From assembly GCA_036734945.1 (NCBI GenBank), contig DAIMXP010000019.1, positions 15,006 through 79,005 on the forward strand: a stretch of 64,000 bases of DNA, given 5' to 3'. Below are positions 17,564-27,170 of this stretch, in pieces; position 1 is the stretch's first letter; each line of letters begins with the position of its first letter. Source of the stretch: UBA4733 sp036734945 (lineage in GTDB: Bacteria; Chloroflexota; UBA4733). Position numbers and translations under genes: made by a program. The notes under the pieces are model-generated. The model saw only the letters and a list, made by a program, of their open reading frames with translations. It had not been told where the DNA came from and did not search any database.

Positions 17564-18766
17564 TCACAGCAGCTCGACCGAGGGCGAGGCTCGCCGGGAC
17601 TGGCCCGAGGGGGCGATCAGCTCCCAGCCCAGCCACAGGCAGCAGAGGAGCCAGCACTGCACCAGCGCCACCAGGTAGAAGACGACGCCATCGCGCGGCT
17701 GCGGCAGCAGTAGGGGCTGGCGCGTGCCCCAGAGGATGCCCGGGAAGTACATCGCGTAAAAGCTCACCAGGGCGGCGGTCGCCACCGGCGTGAAGGCCAG
17801 CGCCAGCGGCACGCTGCTGAGCAGGCCGAAGGGCAGCACCCATTGCAGATATTGCGACGCCACGCCCCCGTAGACCGTGTAGAAGAGCAGCATCGACACC
17901 GTGAGCCCGCCGACCAGGCTGATCCGGCGCGGGCGCAGCGCCACAGCCACCACCAGCAGCGCGTAGGCCGCCAGGAACAGCTTCTTGCTCACCTGCAACA
18001 GCGCTTTCACGTCGTACCGATGCGCGTTCGCCGGCAGCAAGAGATTCGCATCGCGCAGGATCGCCACCCAGCCGTGGTCGGCGAAGCCGCTGTAGCCGAA
18101 GGCTTCGCGCCAGACATCCCGGAAGCTGGCCACCAGGAACGGCAGCAACGTCACCAGCGAGGGCAACGCGGCCAGCGCCGTGAAGACGGCGCGCTGCCGC
18201 CAGGTCATCGGCAGCTTGATGAGGAAAAACGGCAGCCAGAGCACCGGGTAGCTGCGGAAGCCGATGGCCAGCCCCAGCAGCAGTGCGCAATACCAGAGGT
18301 CCTCCTCGCGGCGCCGGCACAGCGCCACGCCGTAGGCGGCCAGGCCCAGCGCCACGGCCACCGGGGTGATGTTGCCGTGCATGGCGCTGATCAGGATCGC
18401 CACCGGGTTGAGGGCATACAGCAGCGCCACCCCCGCCGCGGCGCCGGTGCGGCCACTGACCTGCCGCGCGATGGCGTAGAGCAGGGCGACGATGGCCATA
18501 TCCGCCCCGATCGCCGGCCACTTCATTACGAAGTGGAAGGGCAGATGCAGCCATTGGGCCAGCAGCAGGCAGAGCGCGGGCACGTACATCGACACGGGCG
18601 TGTAGGGGTACAGCACCCGCTGGAAGTAGATATTCTCCCCGCGCAGGACGATGTTGGCCATCCGGTGATAGACGGTGAGGTCGGCCTCTTCGGCGCCGAA
18701 GTACAGCGCCGGCGCCACGCGAACCGCCAGGCACAGCGCGACCAGCAGGAGGACGGGGAGCGCCAT
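17564..18766 (-). CDS. GT-C type polyprenol-dependent glycosyltransferase (GT87-like)
   Basis: The 400-residue product has about ten transmembrane helices. The first periplasmic loop after TM1 carries an acidic pair (EEADLTVYHRMANIVLRGENIY), as expected for GT-C enzymes that take polyprenyl-phosphate sugars. The motif YPYTPVSMYVPAL and the later LNPVAILISAMHGN are typical of the DUF2029/GT87 group. ATG 18766 is chosen because the longer frame overlaps the upstream gene. Probable role: adding a sugar to an envelope glycan or protein. Confidence 0.8.
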   Translation of the reverse strand: MALPVLLLVALCLAVRVAPALYFGAEEADLTVYHRMANIVLRGENIYFQRVLYPYTPVSMYVPALCLLLAQWLHLPFHFVMKWPAIGADMAIVALLYAIARQVSGRTGAAAGVALLYALNPVAILISAMHGNITPVAVALGLAAYGVALCRRREEDLWYCALLLGLAIGFRSYPVLWLPFFLIKLPMTWRQRAVFTALAALPSLVTLLPFLVASFRDVWREAFGYSGFADHGWVAILRDANLLLPANAHRYDVKALLQVSKKLFLAAYALLVVAVALRPRRISLVGGLTVSMLLFYTVYGGVASQYLQWVLPFGLLSSVPLALAFTPVATAALVSFYAMYFPGILWGTRQPLLLPQPRDGVVFYLVALVQCWLLCCLWLGWELIAPSGQSRRASPSVELL

Positions 18767-18785
18767 AGCCCGCCTGGGACGGATG

Positions 18786-19256
18786 TTAGTTTGGCTTGTC
18801 GTGGTGTTCTCCGCGGACGGCCTCGGCCAGCTTCGTGGCTTCTGTGGGTGAGACCGCCCGGTAGACATGCCCCCTGAGGGAAGGCTGATCCTCGGGAAGG
18901 TACGGCGCGTACGAGGAGTAGTTGGGAAAGTTGATGGTCACGTCGAAGTTCTCCTGAGGGGCGTTCCCCTGGCCTATGGCGCGGACGACAGGGTCGTGTT
19001 CGCCCACCGCCACCACGGAGCTCAGCGGGAGGTGAATCTCGGGCGATCGTTGGAGCACCGACTGGATACGCTCGTAGACGGGCAACGTGCCCGCCTCATC
19101 GACCAGCGGCGAAGCGATCACAAAGCTTCCTTCCCTCCCGCTCGCCGGGTGCGTCCAGAAGGCGGCGATAATCGGCAACCCAACCTGGTCGAGTTTCGCG
19201 AGGAGCTTATCCCCCATCTCGAACAGTGTCGGGCCTACCAGTATTGACGTAGCCAT
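18786..19256 (-). CDS. Conserved hypothetical protein paired with a HEPN gene
   Basis: The 156-residue protein starts MATSILVGPTLFEMGDKLLA and contains IIAAFWTHPASGREGSFVIASPLVDEAGTLPVYERIQSVLQ. I do not recognise a named domain. It follows the HEPN gene and overlaps its 3' end by about 50 bp in another frame, which points to co-translation. The pairing suggests it could be the antitoxin or accessory subunit of a HEPN module (inference). Confidence 0.65.
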   Translation of the reverse strand: MATSILVGPTLFEMGDKLLAKLDQVGLPIIAAFWTHPASGREGSFVIASPLVDEAGTLPVYERIQSVLQRSPEIHLPLSSVVAVGEHDPVVRAIGQGNAPQENFDVTINFPNYSSYAPYLPEDQPSLRGHVYRAVSPTEATKLAEAVRGEHHDKPN

Positions 19257-19668
19257 TGCAGTACTCCATGCGTCGGGTCGGCAACTGCAGTGTACAACTG
19301 TTCTGCGTCCGTCGATAGGGGAGGGCATAGCGGCTCTCTTCGGACCAGTCTTTGACGACGAGCCAGCGGGCGCCAAGATGCACATCGGTTGCGCTGGCCT
19401 CCTCCAGTTGCGTCCGCAGACCGGCGAGACGCAGCAGATCAAGCAGGCGATGGCTGTATATCTCGCGCGCCGTCTCCGGCCTGGGCGGGAACTGGTGTTG
19501 TTCCACCTGCCGGCAGATGCAGGCCTTGAGGGCGCACTCCACCGCGTAGCCGGCCAGGTAATAAGCCCCTTCATAGTGCCCGCCAGCTAACAGATACGCC
19601 GCTTCGCGGAGGCGAAGCTCGCTGAGCGCCTGAAAATCGGCACGGGTGATGGGTTCGAGCGCGCGCAA
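19207..19668 (-). CDS. HEPN domain protein
   Basis: The core ADFQALSELRLREAAYLL...YEGAYYLAGYAVECALKACI is the HEPN four-helix bundle seen in many toxin-like and nucleotide-binding proteins. It is followed by YSHRLLDLLRLAGL. The R-x4-6-H RNase motif of active HEPN toxins is not obvious. The start is uncertain: TTG 19668 has AGGGGAAATAGGA just upstream; the frame extends to 19893 without a better start. It forms a two-gene unit with the overlapping 18786-19256 gene. Confidence 0.65.
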   Translation of the reverse strand: MRALEPITRADFQALSELRLREAAYLLAGGHYEGAYYLAGYAVECALKACICRQVEQHQFPPRPETAREIYSHRLLDLLRLAGLRTQLEEASATDVHLGARWLVVKDWSEESRYALPYRRTQNSCTLQLPTRRMEYCNGYVNTGRPDTVRDGG

Positions 19669-19771
19669 TCCTATTTCCCCTTTCGCCACCACTGCCACCA
19701 GCGCGGCTCGCTGGTGACCATAGGGAGACCGTCTTCCTCGTGCGCCGGCAGCGCCAGCCGCTCCTTCCGCC

Positions 19772-20908
19772 TCATCCCCCGAGCAAGGCGAGACGGTCCT
19801 CGGCGAACCGGCGTAAGCCGGGCTGCCATTGCGCTTCGATCTCCTCTGGTGAGTGTCCGGCGTCGATACCGGCGCGGATGCGGCGGTCGCCAAGCAGGCG
19901 GTCGGCCGGCTGGCCGTCGTTGCGCCAGGCGAACTGCTGCGGCCAGAGCCGGCGCAGGGTGATCAGCACTTCCAGGCCCGTGCGCACTGGACGGAACGTG
20001 GCGCGGTCCAGCACGTGCAGTTGCACGCCGTGGCAGACCTCGCCCTGCCACTTGGAGAAGCTCGGCACGAAGTGGCAGGCGCGGAAGCCGACGCCGAGCA
20101 AATTGCGCTCGTTCAGCGTGCGTTCCAGCGTGGGCGCGTCGACCCAGGGAGCGCCAAGCAGTTCGAAGGGACGGGTAGTGCCCCGGCCTTCGGAGACGTT
20201 TGTGCCTTCCAGCGGGCAGATGCCGGCGAACGCCAGGCAGGAGTCCGGGGTAGGCAGGTTGGGCGAGGGCAACACCCAGGGCAGGCCGGTCTGTTCGTAC
20301 CACCACTCCCGTTGCCAGCCGGCGGTCGGCACCACGGTGAGGTCGCAGCCGATGCCGCCGGCCGTATTGAAATAGTGCGCGAGCTCGCCGATAGTCAGGC
20401 CGTAACGGGTGGGGATGCCGTGGTTGCCCACGAAGGAGTTCAGCTCGGGCTCGATTACCGGCCCTTCCAAGCTCACGCCGTTGAGCGGGTTCGGCCGGTC
20501 GAGCACGAGCATGGGCAGCCCGGCATCGCGGGCCGCTTCCATGCAGTGGGCCATCGTGTAGAGATAGGTGTAGAAGCGAGCGCCGGCATCCTGCATGTCG
20601 TACACCAGCAGATCCAGCCCGTGCAGCATTTCCGGCGCCGGGCGGTGGGTGGCGCCGTAGAGGCTGTGTATCGGCAAGCCGCTGACAGGATCGACGCTGC
20701 TGCCAACGTGGTCGCCGGCCTGGGCCGCGCCGCGAATGCCGTGTTCCGGGCCAAACAGCGCCACCACCTGAGCGCCGATCCGCGGCAGGGCCTCAACGAT
20801 GCTCTCCAGCCGGCTGGTGACGCCGTTGGGGTTGCTGACGATACCGATGCGCCGCCCGCGCACCAGTTCGGGGCGATCGGCGACCAATACATCAAGGCCT
20901 GTACGCAT
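19772..20908 (-). CDS. DUF1343 exo-beta-N-acetylmuramidase (NamZ-like)
   Basis: The 378-residue product matches the NamZ family, which trims terminal MurNAc from peptidoglycan fragments. Signatures include GRRIGIVSNPNGVTSR, VVALFGPEHGIRG, VYDMQDAGARFYTY, LVLDRPNPLNG and EGTNVSEGRGTTRPFELLGAPW. No clear signal peptide is visible, so it may act on imported fragments. The ATG at 20908 has GAGGAG five bases before it; the longer open frame runs through a palindromic element and is rejected. Confidence 0.88.
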   Translation of the reverse strand: MRTGLDVLVADRPELVRGRRIGIVSNPNGVTSRLESIVEALPRIGAQVVALFGPEHGIRGAAQAGDHVGSSVDPVSGLPIHSLYGATHRPAPEMLHGLDLLVYDMQDAGARFYTYLYTMAHCMEAARDAGLPMLVLDRPNPLNGVSLEGPVIEPELNSFVGNHGIPTRYGLTIGELAHYFNTAGGIGCDLTVVPTAGWQREWWYEQTGLPWVLPSPNLPTPDSCLAFAGICPLEGTNVSEGRGTTRPFELLGAPWVDAPTLERTLNERNLLGVGFRACHFVPSFSKWQGEVCHGVQLHVLDRATFRPVRTGLEVLITLRRLWPQQFAWRNDGQPADRLLGDRRIRAGIDAGHSPEEIEAQWQPGLRRFAEDRLALLGG

Positions 20909-20923
20909 ATGCTCCTCAAGCAA

Positions 20924-21034
20924 GGCGGCGACTGCGGTCTGCCGCCAAGTGACGAGGGCGACTGCGGTCGCAAGGATAATCCTCGGCACCGCAGTGCCCC
21001 CCGTCTTTAGCCGCAAACCGCAGTTGCGGCCCCG
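20924..21034. repeat. GCGACTGCGG palindromic element, copy 1
   Basis: Intergenic between namZ-like and kdgD-like genes. The left part holds GGCGACTGCGG twice (20927-20937 and 20957-20967) with a CCGCCAAGTGACGAGG linker that closely matches the left arm of the 42828 copy. The right part carries diverged complements (ACCGCAGTG, ACCGCAGTTGCGG). Confidence 0.7.
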
Positions 21035-21047
21035 TTCCCGACTACCG

Positions 21048-21974
21048 CTACCGATGAATCGTCGCCACTGGGCGCAGGCCGGCTTGATCGAGGGCGGCTC
21101 GCAGGCGCTCCCGATCCTGCGGCGCCACGTTGACGAGCGGCGGGCGCACTGGCCCAGCTTTCTGGCCGAGCAGTTCCATGGCCTCTTTGACGATGGAGAC
21201 CTCGTAGCCGCGACGCGACACGCGCAGGTCGTACAAGACCTGGATCTTCTGCGCCGTCAGTTCGCGCACGCCCTGGAAGTTCCCGGCCTTCGCCAGTTCG
21301 AATAGCTCGACCGAGACCTCCGGCATGTAGTTAGCGACGCTCGACGTGAAGCCCTTGGCGCCGGCGGCGAAGTAGCCGGCCACCATGTCGTCACCCACGC
21401 CGCCCAGCCAGAGCAGGCGGTCGCCCACTGCGTGCTGCAGGCGGCTGAAGGCCCGCAGGTCACCCTGGCCATCTTTGTAGGCGATGACGTTGGGGATCTC
21501 GGTCAACTTGCGAAGTGATGCAGGCGTGAAGGTGACCCAGTCGCGGCTATAGGGGAAGACACCCAGGCTGGTCGCGCCGGCGACGTGGCGGTAGTACTCC
21601 AGCAACCCTTCCGGGTCGGCATTGACGTAATAGGGCGGCAGCATCAGGATACCGTCGGCGCCGGCCTCCTCTGCCTGGCGGGCCAGCAGGCGGCCCATGG
21701 TAGCGCCAAAGCCGGTACCGGCAATGACCGGCACCCGTCCGCGGACGACCTCCACCACTGTGCGCACGACCTGGCGGTGCTCATCCGGCAGGAGCGAGTA
21801 CAACTCGCCGGTGCCGCCGGCGGCGACCAGCGCGTGAATCCCGCCGGCAAGCATGAACTCCACATTCTCGCGCAGGGCGGGAAGGTCCAACTCGAGGTGG
21901 GACGTGAAGGGGGTGATGGGGAAGGCAATGACGCCCTCCAGACGGGACCGTAATTCGGCAGGCGACATGGGCAT
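21048..21974 (-). CDS. DapA-family dehydratase, 5-dehydro-4-deoxyglucarate dehydratase-like
   Basis: The 308-residue TIM-barrel protein shows GVIAFPITPF, AAGGTGELYSL (in place of the GTTGE loop), the catalytic tyrosine in VFPYSRD and the Schiff-base lysine in NVIAYKDGQGDL. The AAGGTGE and YKDG-x-GD variants fit KdgD, which converts 5-keto-4-deoxyglucarate to 2-oxoglutarate semialdehyde with loss of CO2. DapA itself has GTTGE and is less likely. The ATG at 21974 follows AAAGGATT. Confidence 0.82.
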   Translation of the reverse strand: MPMSPAELRSRLEGVIAFPITPFTSHLELDLPALRENVEFMLAGGIHALVAAGGTGELYSLLPDEHRQVVRTVVEVVRGRVPVIAGTGFGATMGRLLARQAEEAGADGILMLPPYYVNADPEGLLEYYRHVAGATSLGVFPYSRDWVTFTPASLRKLTEIPNVIAYKDGQGDLRAFSRLQHAVGDRLLWLGGVGDDMVAGYFAAGAKGFTSSVANYMPEVSVELFELAKAGNFQGVRELTAQKIQVLYDLRVSRRGYEVSIVKEAMELLGQKAGPVRPPLVNVAPQDRERLRAALDQAGLRPVATIHR

Positions 21975-22105
21975 CGTGGTAATCCTTTCTCATGACCGCC
22001 GGTAGTTTAGCAGACGTTTCCTGGCCTGACCTACACGCATAGGTTAAGCTCTGTGCTGGACCGCCGTCTGGGTGACAGCCGACGATCTGTCCAAGGGGGA
22101 AAACG

Positions 22106-23524
22106 ATGAGCGCGGAGTCCATTCGGCCGGGAGCAGCAGTCATCGGGCCGGTCGCCGCGCCGCCGCTGCGGGCAACGCCGCGCTTTGTCTTGAATGAAGA
22201 CGAGCTGGCCGGCAGTGTCAACCGCCTGGCCGTACCGATCATCGCCGAAAACCTCTTCCAGACCATGTTAGGCGTCGTCGACTTGCTCATGGTCAGCCGA
22301 TTAGGCGCCGCCGCGATTGCCGGTGTCGGGACTGCCTTGCAGATCATGTTCCTGGTGATGGCCGCCCTCAGTGCTGTCACTGTCGGGACGACGGTGCTGG
22401 TGGCCCGTTTTACCGGCGCTCGCCAGCCGGAGGAAGCCTCCCATGCCGCCAAGCAATCGCTGTTACTGGGCCTGGCGCTGGCGGCGATCATCACCGTACT
22501 CGGGCACTTCTTCTCGCGCGGCTTCATCGCCTTGCTCGGCGCGACGCCGGAGGTCGTGCAGACGGGTGGCGACTATCTCGACGTGGTCGCCCAGATGGCC
22601 GTCTTCCTGGTGCTCCAGATGGTCTGCGCCGGAGCGCTGCGCGGCGCGGGTGACACGCGCACGCCGATGATTGTGACCGGTCTGGTCAACATCATTAACG
22701 TCATCGTTGCCTACACCCTCATCTTCGGCCACTTCGGCTTCCCGGCCCTGGGTGTGCTCGGTTCAGCCTGGGGAGCGAGTATCGCCCGCGCCATCGGCGC
22801 TGCCGTCTTGCTGGGACTGCTCTTCAGTGGCCGCCGCCGTGTGCGGATCGCCGGTGGGGCCGGCTGGAGGCCGGATGGCTCGCTGATGAAGCGCGTGCTC
22901 AAGATCGGCCTCCCTTCGATGATGGAGCAGACGTTTATGAGCGGCGGCTCGCTGGTGTACGCCGTAATCGTGATCGGCATGGGCACCTCAGTGTTCGCGG
23001 CACAACGGATCACCTTCAACGCGCTGTCCATCTCCTTTATGCCCGGCATGGGCTTCGGCATGGCTGCCACCACCATGACGGGGCAATGCCTGGGCGCCGG
23101 GCGGCCCGACCTGGCCCGTCGTTCCGCCTGGATCGCTGTGCGCATGGCGGCGCTCTGGATGTGTACGATGGGCATCGGCCTGATCATCTTCGGCAACCAG
23201 ATCATGCGCCTCTTCAGCAACGACCCCACGATCATCGCCGTGGGCACGGCGGCCTTGCGCGTCATCGCCCTGTCCCAACCCTTCCAGGCCCTCGGTCAGG
23301 TGATGGCCGGCAGTCTGCGGGGCGCCGGTGACACCCGCTTCCCGATGTTTGCCACCGGCCTCGCCGTCTGGCTGATTCGCGTGCCCTTCGGTATCCTCTT
23401 CGGTCCGATTCTCGGCTGGGGATTGGCGGGCGTGTACATCTCCAACGTCATGGATGCCGCCGCCCGTGCCGCTGCCAACTACCTGCGTTTCCGCGCCGGC
23501 GCCTGGCAAAAGCTCCGAGTGTAG
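22106..23524 (+). CDS. MATE family efflux transporter
   Basis: The 472-residue protein has 12 predicted helices and two MatE halves. The N-half reads NRLAVPIIAENLFQTMLGVVDLLMVSRLG and LRGAGDTRTPM; the C-half repeats KIGLPSMMEQTFM and LRGAGDTRFPMF. It should export cationic drugs or metabolites using Na+ or H+. The ATG at 22106 is preceded by AAGGGGG. The frameshifted MFS gene follows after 21 bp on the same strand. Confidence 0.92.
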   Translation: MSAESIRPGAAVIGPVAAPPLRATPRFVLNEDELAGSVNRLAVPIIAENLFQTMLGVVDLLMVSRLGAAAIAGVGTALQIMFLVMAALSAVTVGTTVLVARFTGARQPEEASHAAKQSLLLGLALAAIITVLGHFFSRGFIALLGATPEVVQTGGDYLDVVAQMAVFLVLQMVCAGALRGAGDTRTPMIVTGLVNIINVIVAYTLIFGHFGFPALGVLGSAWGASIARAIGAAVLLGLLFSGRRRVRIAGGAGWRPDGSLMKRVLKIGLPSMMEQTFMSGGSLVYAVIVIGMGTSVFAAQRITFNALSISFMPGMGFGMAATTMTGQCLGAGRPDLARRSAWIAVRMAALWMCTMGIGLIIFGNQIMRLFSNDPTIIAVGTAALRVIALSQPFQALGQVMAGSLRGAGDTRFPMFATGLAVWLIRVPFGILFGPILGWGLAGVYISNVMDAAARAAANYLRFRAGAWQKLRV

Positions 23525-23545
23525 GCGGACGGAGCAGAACCGGCT

Positions 23546-24872
23546 ATGGCTCACTGGCGACGGCGCGTACCACCCTGGCTGAGCGGCGACCTTGGCTGGA
23601 TCATGGCCGGTCGCGCGGCGCGCAGCGTGAGCCAGGGCTACCTGGGGGTGATCGTCCCCCTCTACCTGCTGCGCCTGCACTACACCGCCGTGTCGCTGGG
23701 CGAACTGTCGACGGTCGGCGCCATCGTCAGCGCCGTTATGACGGTCGCCGTGAGCCTACTGGCTGACCAGTACGGACGCAAGCCCTTCCTGGTGATCTTT
23801 CCGCTCATGACGGCGGTCGGCGCTATCGTCTTCATCGCCACCCGCAACTTCGGCGTGATCCTGGCGGCCAGCGCTCGGCACCATCGGCCGGGGCGGCGGC
23901 GCCGGCGGGGCGGGCGCGGGCGGCCCCTTCTACCCGGCACAACAGGCGCTGATCGCCGACCATGCCGGCACGACCAGCCGCAACACCGTCTTCTCGGCCT
24001 TCTCCCTCACCGACACGCTAGCGAGCACCGTCGGCGCCTTGCTGGCCGGCGTGCCGGAGTTGCTCGTCAACGGCGCCGGTATGAACGTGACCGACTCCTA
24101 CAAGCCGCTGTTCGTGCTCACGAGCGTCCTGTCGGTCCTTTCCGCGCTACTGATCCTGCCGGTCCACGACACCCTGCGCCGGAAGGAGCAAGGCGTCCGG
24201 CGGCAGTTCCTACCGACGAAGTCGCGCAACGTGATTGGCCGACTGGCCCTGACGAACCTGCTGAACGGCGTCGGCGTCGGCTTCTTCTCCCCGTTTGTCG
24301 CCTACTGGTTCAACGTCCGCTACGGCGAGGGGCCTGCCCAGATCGGTTTCCTGTTTGCGGCGGTCAGCCTGGGGGCGGCCATCCCCTATCTCTTCGCGCC
24401 GGCCCTGGCGCGGGCCATGGGGATCGTGCGGGCGGTGGTGGCGATCCGCCTGATCGGCGTGGCCACGCTGGCGATCCTGCCCCTGATGCCCAACTTCGCG
24501 CTGGCAGCGACGATCTACTTCCTGCGCATGGTCTTGCAGCGAGCCAGCATTCCCCTTCGTCAGAGCTACACCATGGCCGTGGTGGTGGCGGAGGAGCGCT
24601 CCTCGGCGGCCGGTATCAGCAACCTGCCCTCCCAACTCTCCGCCGCCGGCAGTCCGTTGCTGGCCGGCTACCTGTTCCAATCCGTCTCGCTGGTGCTGCC
24701 GTTTGAACTCGGCACTGCATTGCAACTGGCCAACGCCATACTCTTCTTCGGCCTCTTCCGCAACATCCGTCCGCCGGAAGAGCATGGACCCGCTGATCGC
24801 ACGCTGCCGCCCACAAGCGTTGACGGAGCCATCGGAGTGGATCGACGGGAGGATGCGAGTGTTGTTACCTAG
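23546..24872 (+). pseudogene. MFS transporter with a frameshift
   Basis: The first frame (from ATG 23546) encodes about 110 residues up to NFGVILAASA. The rest of the MFS protein (GTIGRGGGAGGAGAGGPFYP onward, ending 24872) is in another frame; the break lies near 23873-23880, where one base is missing from the codon before CTCGGCACC. The downstream part includes YWFNVRYGEGPAQIG and IPLRQSYTMAVVVAEERSSAAG, paralogous to the intact MFS at 7669-8892. It is either a pseudogene or a sequencing error in a GC-rich run. Confidence 0.8.
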
Positions 24873-25070
24873 CTGCCGCTGACGAGCGAATCGTCGCGGG
24901 GCAGACCTACTGGCCGCTCCATGCGTTGCAACAGGTCCTCCGTTTGCGGCATGGACCGCTGGAGGGCCATGGCGGGAACCATAGCGTGCCACTCACACAC
25001 TCAAGGATACAAAATGAAGGTACGCGGCGTCAGACGCGGCAGCTTATTGGTAGCAATACCCCCTATCACT

Positions 25071-25682
25071 TCAGTCCGGCGCCGAGCCTTCCGGCGCCAG
25101 ACCCAGGGCGATCGCTGCCTGGTCCTTGGCGGTGGCAGCGGCGTGGAAACGGTCCGTCGCCTGCCCGGCCAGCGTCTGGTAGATCGTCTCGTCGCTGTTC
25201 TGTTGGGCGGCGCGGGCCAGGGCCGCCCAGGCCTCGGCCAGGGCGCCGTAGCCGGCCGCTGTCTCGGCCTGATACTGGGCCACGGCGCGGTAGGCGTCGA
25301 GCGGCGGCGGCAAGCGCAGCGTGCTGATAGACGCTGCCGCTCGCTCATTGGCAGCGGTGGCAGCGTTGAGCGCCGGGAGCAATGGCGGCAAGGTGGTGCC
25401 GGCGTTGAGCCGGGCCTCTAAGGCCGCATTTTGCTGATCTGCCGAGGATGCCTGGCCGACTACGTCACGGACGAGGTAGTCAAGCGCAGCGGCAGGCGGC
25501 AGAGCAGTCGGCGTAGGCGGAACTGCGGTTGCCGTCGCTGCCCGCACCGGCGTTGGCGCGAACGCCACCGTGGCTGTGGGCAGCGGCAGAGTCGGAGACC
25601 GTCCGCAGGCGCTCAGCAGCACGGTTGCCAGCAGGAACGCCCCTGCCGGCAACCTCAACCGCACACCATCTACTCGGCCCAC
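25071..25682 (-). CDS. Hypothetical lipoprotein
   Basis: The 203-residue product begins at GTG 25682 (AAGGAG upstream). It has a signal peptide and lipobox LLSACG, a Pro/Thr-rich linker to about residue 65, and then an alanine-rich helical region (about 70-200). No domain recognised. It lies 18 bp after the secreted protein gene 25701-26921 on the same strand. Confidence 0.65.
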   Translation of the reverse strand: MGRVDGVRLRLPAGAFLLATVLLSACGRSPTLPLPTATVAFAPTPVRAATATAVPPTPTALPPAAALDYLVRDVVGQASSADQQNAALEARLNAGTTLPPLLPALNAATAANERAAASISTLRLPPPLDAYRAVAQYQAETAAGYGALAEAWAALARAAQQNSDETIYQTLAGQATDRFHAAATAKDQAAIALGLAPEGSAPD

Positions 25683-25700
25683 CGCCGCCGTACTCCTTGG

Positions 25701-26921
25701 CTACGATGTCCGAACAAAGTCGAAATGGAACTCGCCGGCCACGTTGCAATTGGAGTAGTTGATCGTGCGGGTATCGGAGATCGGGTTGCCGCTACTGTCG
25801 ATCACGAAGGCGTTGAAGGTGAGCGGTGTCTGCGGGCAGTTTGTCGCCAGGACGAACGTGAACTTGCCGTCGTAGGCTGTCTGAACGTCGCTGGAGTTGC
25901 CATAGTAGATCATTCGCAGGCTAATGCCCGACAGTCCATTGCCGCTGGGGTCGAGGACGTGCCCGGTGATGTACTGCTGACCGAGATTTGGCGCAGCGGC
26001 CTGGCAGGGCACACTGGCGCCGCAGTCTTGCGGTGGCGCCGTCACTTCTTTGGAAATGTAGGGGAAGGCGGGTCGCGGCGTCGCGGTCGGCGTGGCTGTC
26101 GCAACCGGCGTCGCAGTTGCCAGCGGGGTGGGTGTCACGGTGGGTGTCGGTGCATTGACGGCGCCCGTGCTCGTCTCGGTGTAGGTGGCGGCCAGCGGGA
26201 CCAGGCCGAGCGTCTTGGCGATGTCGCCACCGTTGACTACGCTCAGGTCACCGGCCTTGATACCGGCGGCTGGATTATCGGCGCTCCAGTGCTGGATAGC
26301 AATACGTTGGGCCCGGATCGATGAAAAGGGACCTTCGTTGGTGACTTGAGACGTCGGCAGACCGTTGTAGAGAATTGCGGCTGCCAGCGCCCCGCCGTTG
26401 TAGTAGCGAGCGGCGATGCTCAGGTCGGCGTTGAGCAAGGCCAGACGCGCCTTGCTGATCTGGTCAAAACCGGTCTTGCCACTGTCGAAGGAAGGATCGA
26501 GTTGGGGCGGAATCTGGTAGGTCGCCTGGAGGACGCCGTCCAACCCCATGTCGTGCAACTTGTCGAAAACGTTGATGAAGTACACCTGGTGAATATCCGG
26601 GCGCCACTGTAGAATTACCTTCTGCGTGGCCTGTACGGTGAAGCCGTCCAGGGTGAAGCGACGCGACACCGGGTAGCCGAGCACGTTCACCCCGCCCAAA
26701 CGCTGGAACTCGGTCCAGAAATTGACGCCGTTCTCATTCGTAATGCGGTAGCCGTATTGCGGCCCGGCGCCGGCGTTGGTCTGGGTGTAGAAATGCCCGG
26801 CGCCATTCGGCAGGTCGAAATCTGGCCCGGTGGCCTGTGCCTGAGCGCCGGGGTACTGCACCAGCGCCAGCGTGAGCAAGAGCATCGCGGCGAGGGCAGC
26901 AAAGATCGAACGACGATTCAT
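25701..26921 (-). CDS. Secreted protein with GYPVS-type repeats
   Basis: The 406-residue product has a signal peptide (about 1-30, ending PGAQAQA). The N-terminal region contains FWTEFQRLGGVNVLGYPVSRRF and TLDGFTVQATQKVILQWRPD, a domain found in many Chloroflexota secreted proteins and also in the 40214 protein. A Thr/Pro linker (about 255-290) leads to a C-terminal carboxypeptidase-regulatory-like domain (GHVLDPSGNGLSGISLRMIY). Probably an extracellular binding protein. ATG 26921 has AAGGA upstream. Confidence 0.7.
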   Translation of the reverse strand: MNRRSIFAALAAMLLLTLALVQYPGAQAQATGPDFDLPNGAGHFYTQTNAGAGPQYGYRITNENGVNFWTEFQRLGGVNVLGYPVSRRFTLDGFTVQATQKVILQWRPDIHQVYFINVFDKLHDMGLDGVLQATYQIPPQLDPSFDSGKTGFDQISKARLALLNADLSIAARYYNGGALAAAILYNGLPTSQVTNEGPFSSIRAQRIAIQHWSADNPAAGIKAGDLSVVNGGDIAKTLGLVPLAATYTETSTGAVNAPTPTVTPTPLATATPVATATPTATPRPAFPYISKEVTAPPQDCGASVPCQAAAPNLGQQYITGHVLDPSGNGLSGISLRMIYYGNSSDVQTAYDGKFTFVLATNCPQTPLTFNAFVIDSSGNPISDTRTINYSNCNVAGEFHFDFVRTS

Positions 26922-27052
26922 AGCTTTGTCCTTATTGTCCCTTCTTTCCCCTGGGAGCACTTACCGGAAAGCGCTGCGCCGCCCGAAGTATGGCAAGTCT
27001 CCGCCAAGCTGTCAACGCCGCCATCCAGGCGGGGGACGATGGTCGCCCCCCC

Positions 27053-27170
27053 CGGTGCCGCGACTGCGGGCCCAGGGGGCACCCTCGGCCCAAAGACCGC
27101 ACTGCCGTGCCGACGAACTCCCCAGGACCGCAGTCCTGTCTTTGGGCCGCAGACCGCAGTCGCGGCTCAC
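27053..27170. repeat. GCGACTGCGG palindromic element, copy 2
   Basis: The left core CCGCGACTGCGGGCCCAGGG (from 27058) and right core CCGCAGTCGCGG (27155-27166) are inverted. The GGCCCAAAGAC blocks next to each core are also complementary. It abuts the stop codon of the DUF5010-like gene on the minus strand, where it could act as a terminator. Confidence 0.75.

Noticed and set aside
17843..18877. 344-codon open frame on the plus strand
   Set aside because: Antisense to the GT-C membrane protein; composition (RRR, HQ-rich) is typical of the reverse strand of a hydrophobic gene in GC-rich DNA.
19853..21010. 385-codon open frame on the plus strand
   Set aside because: Antisense to the NamZ-like gene, which carries clear family motifs.
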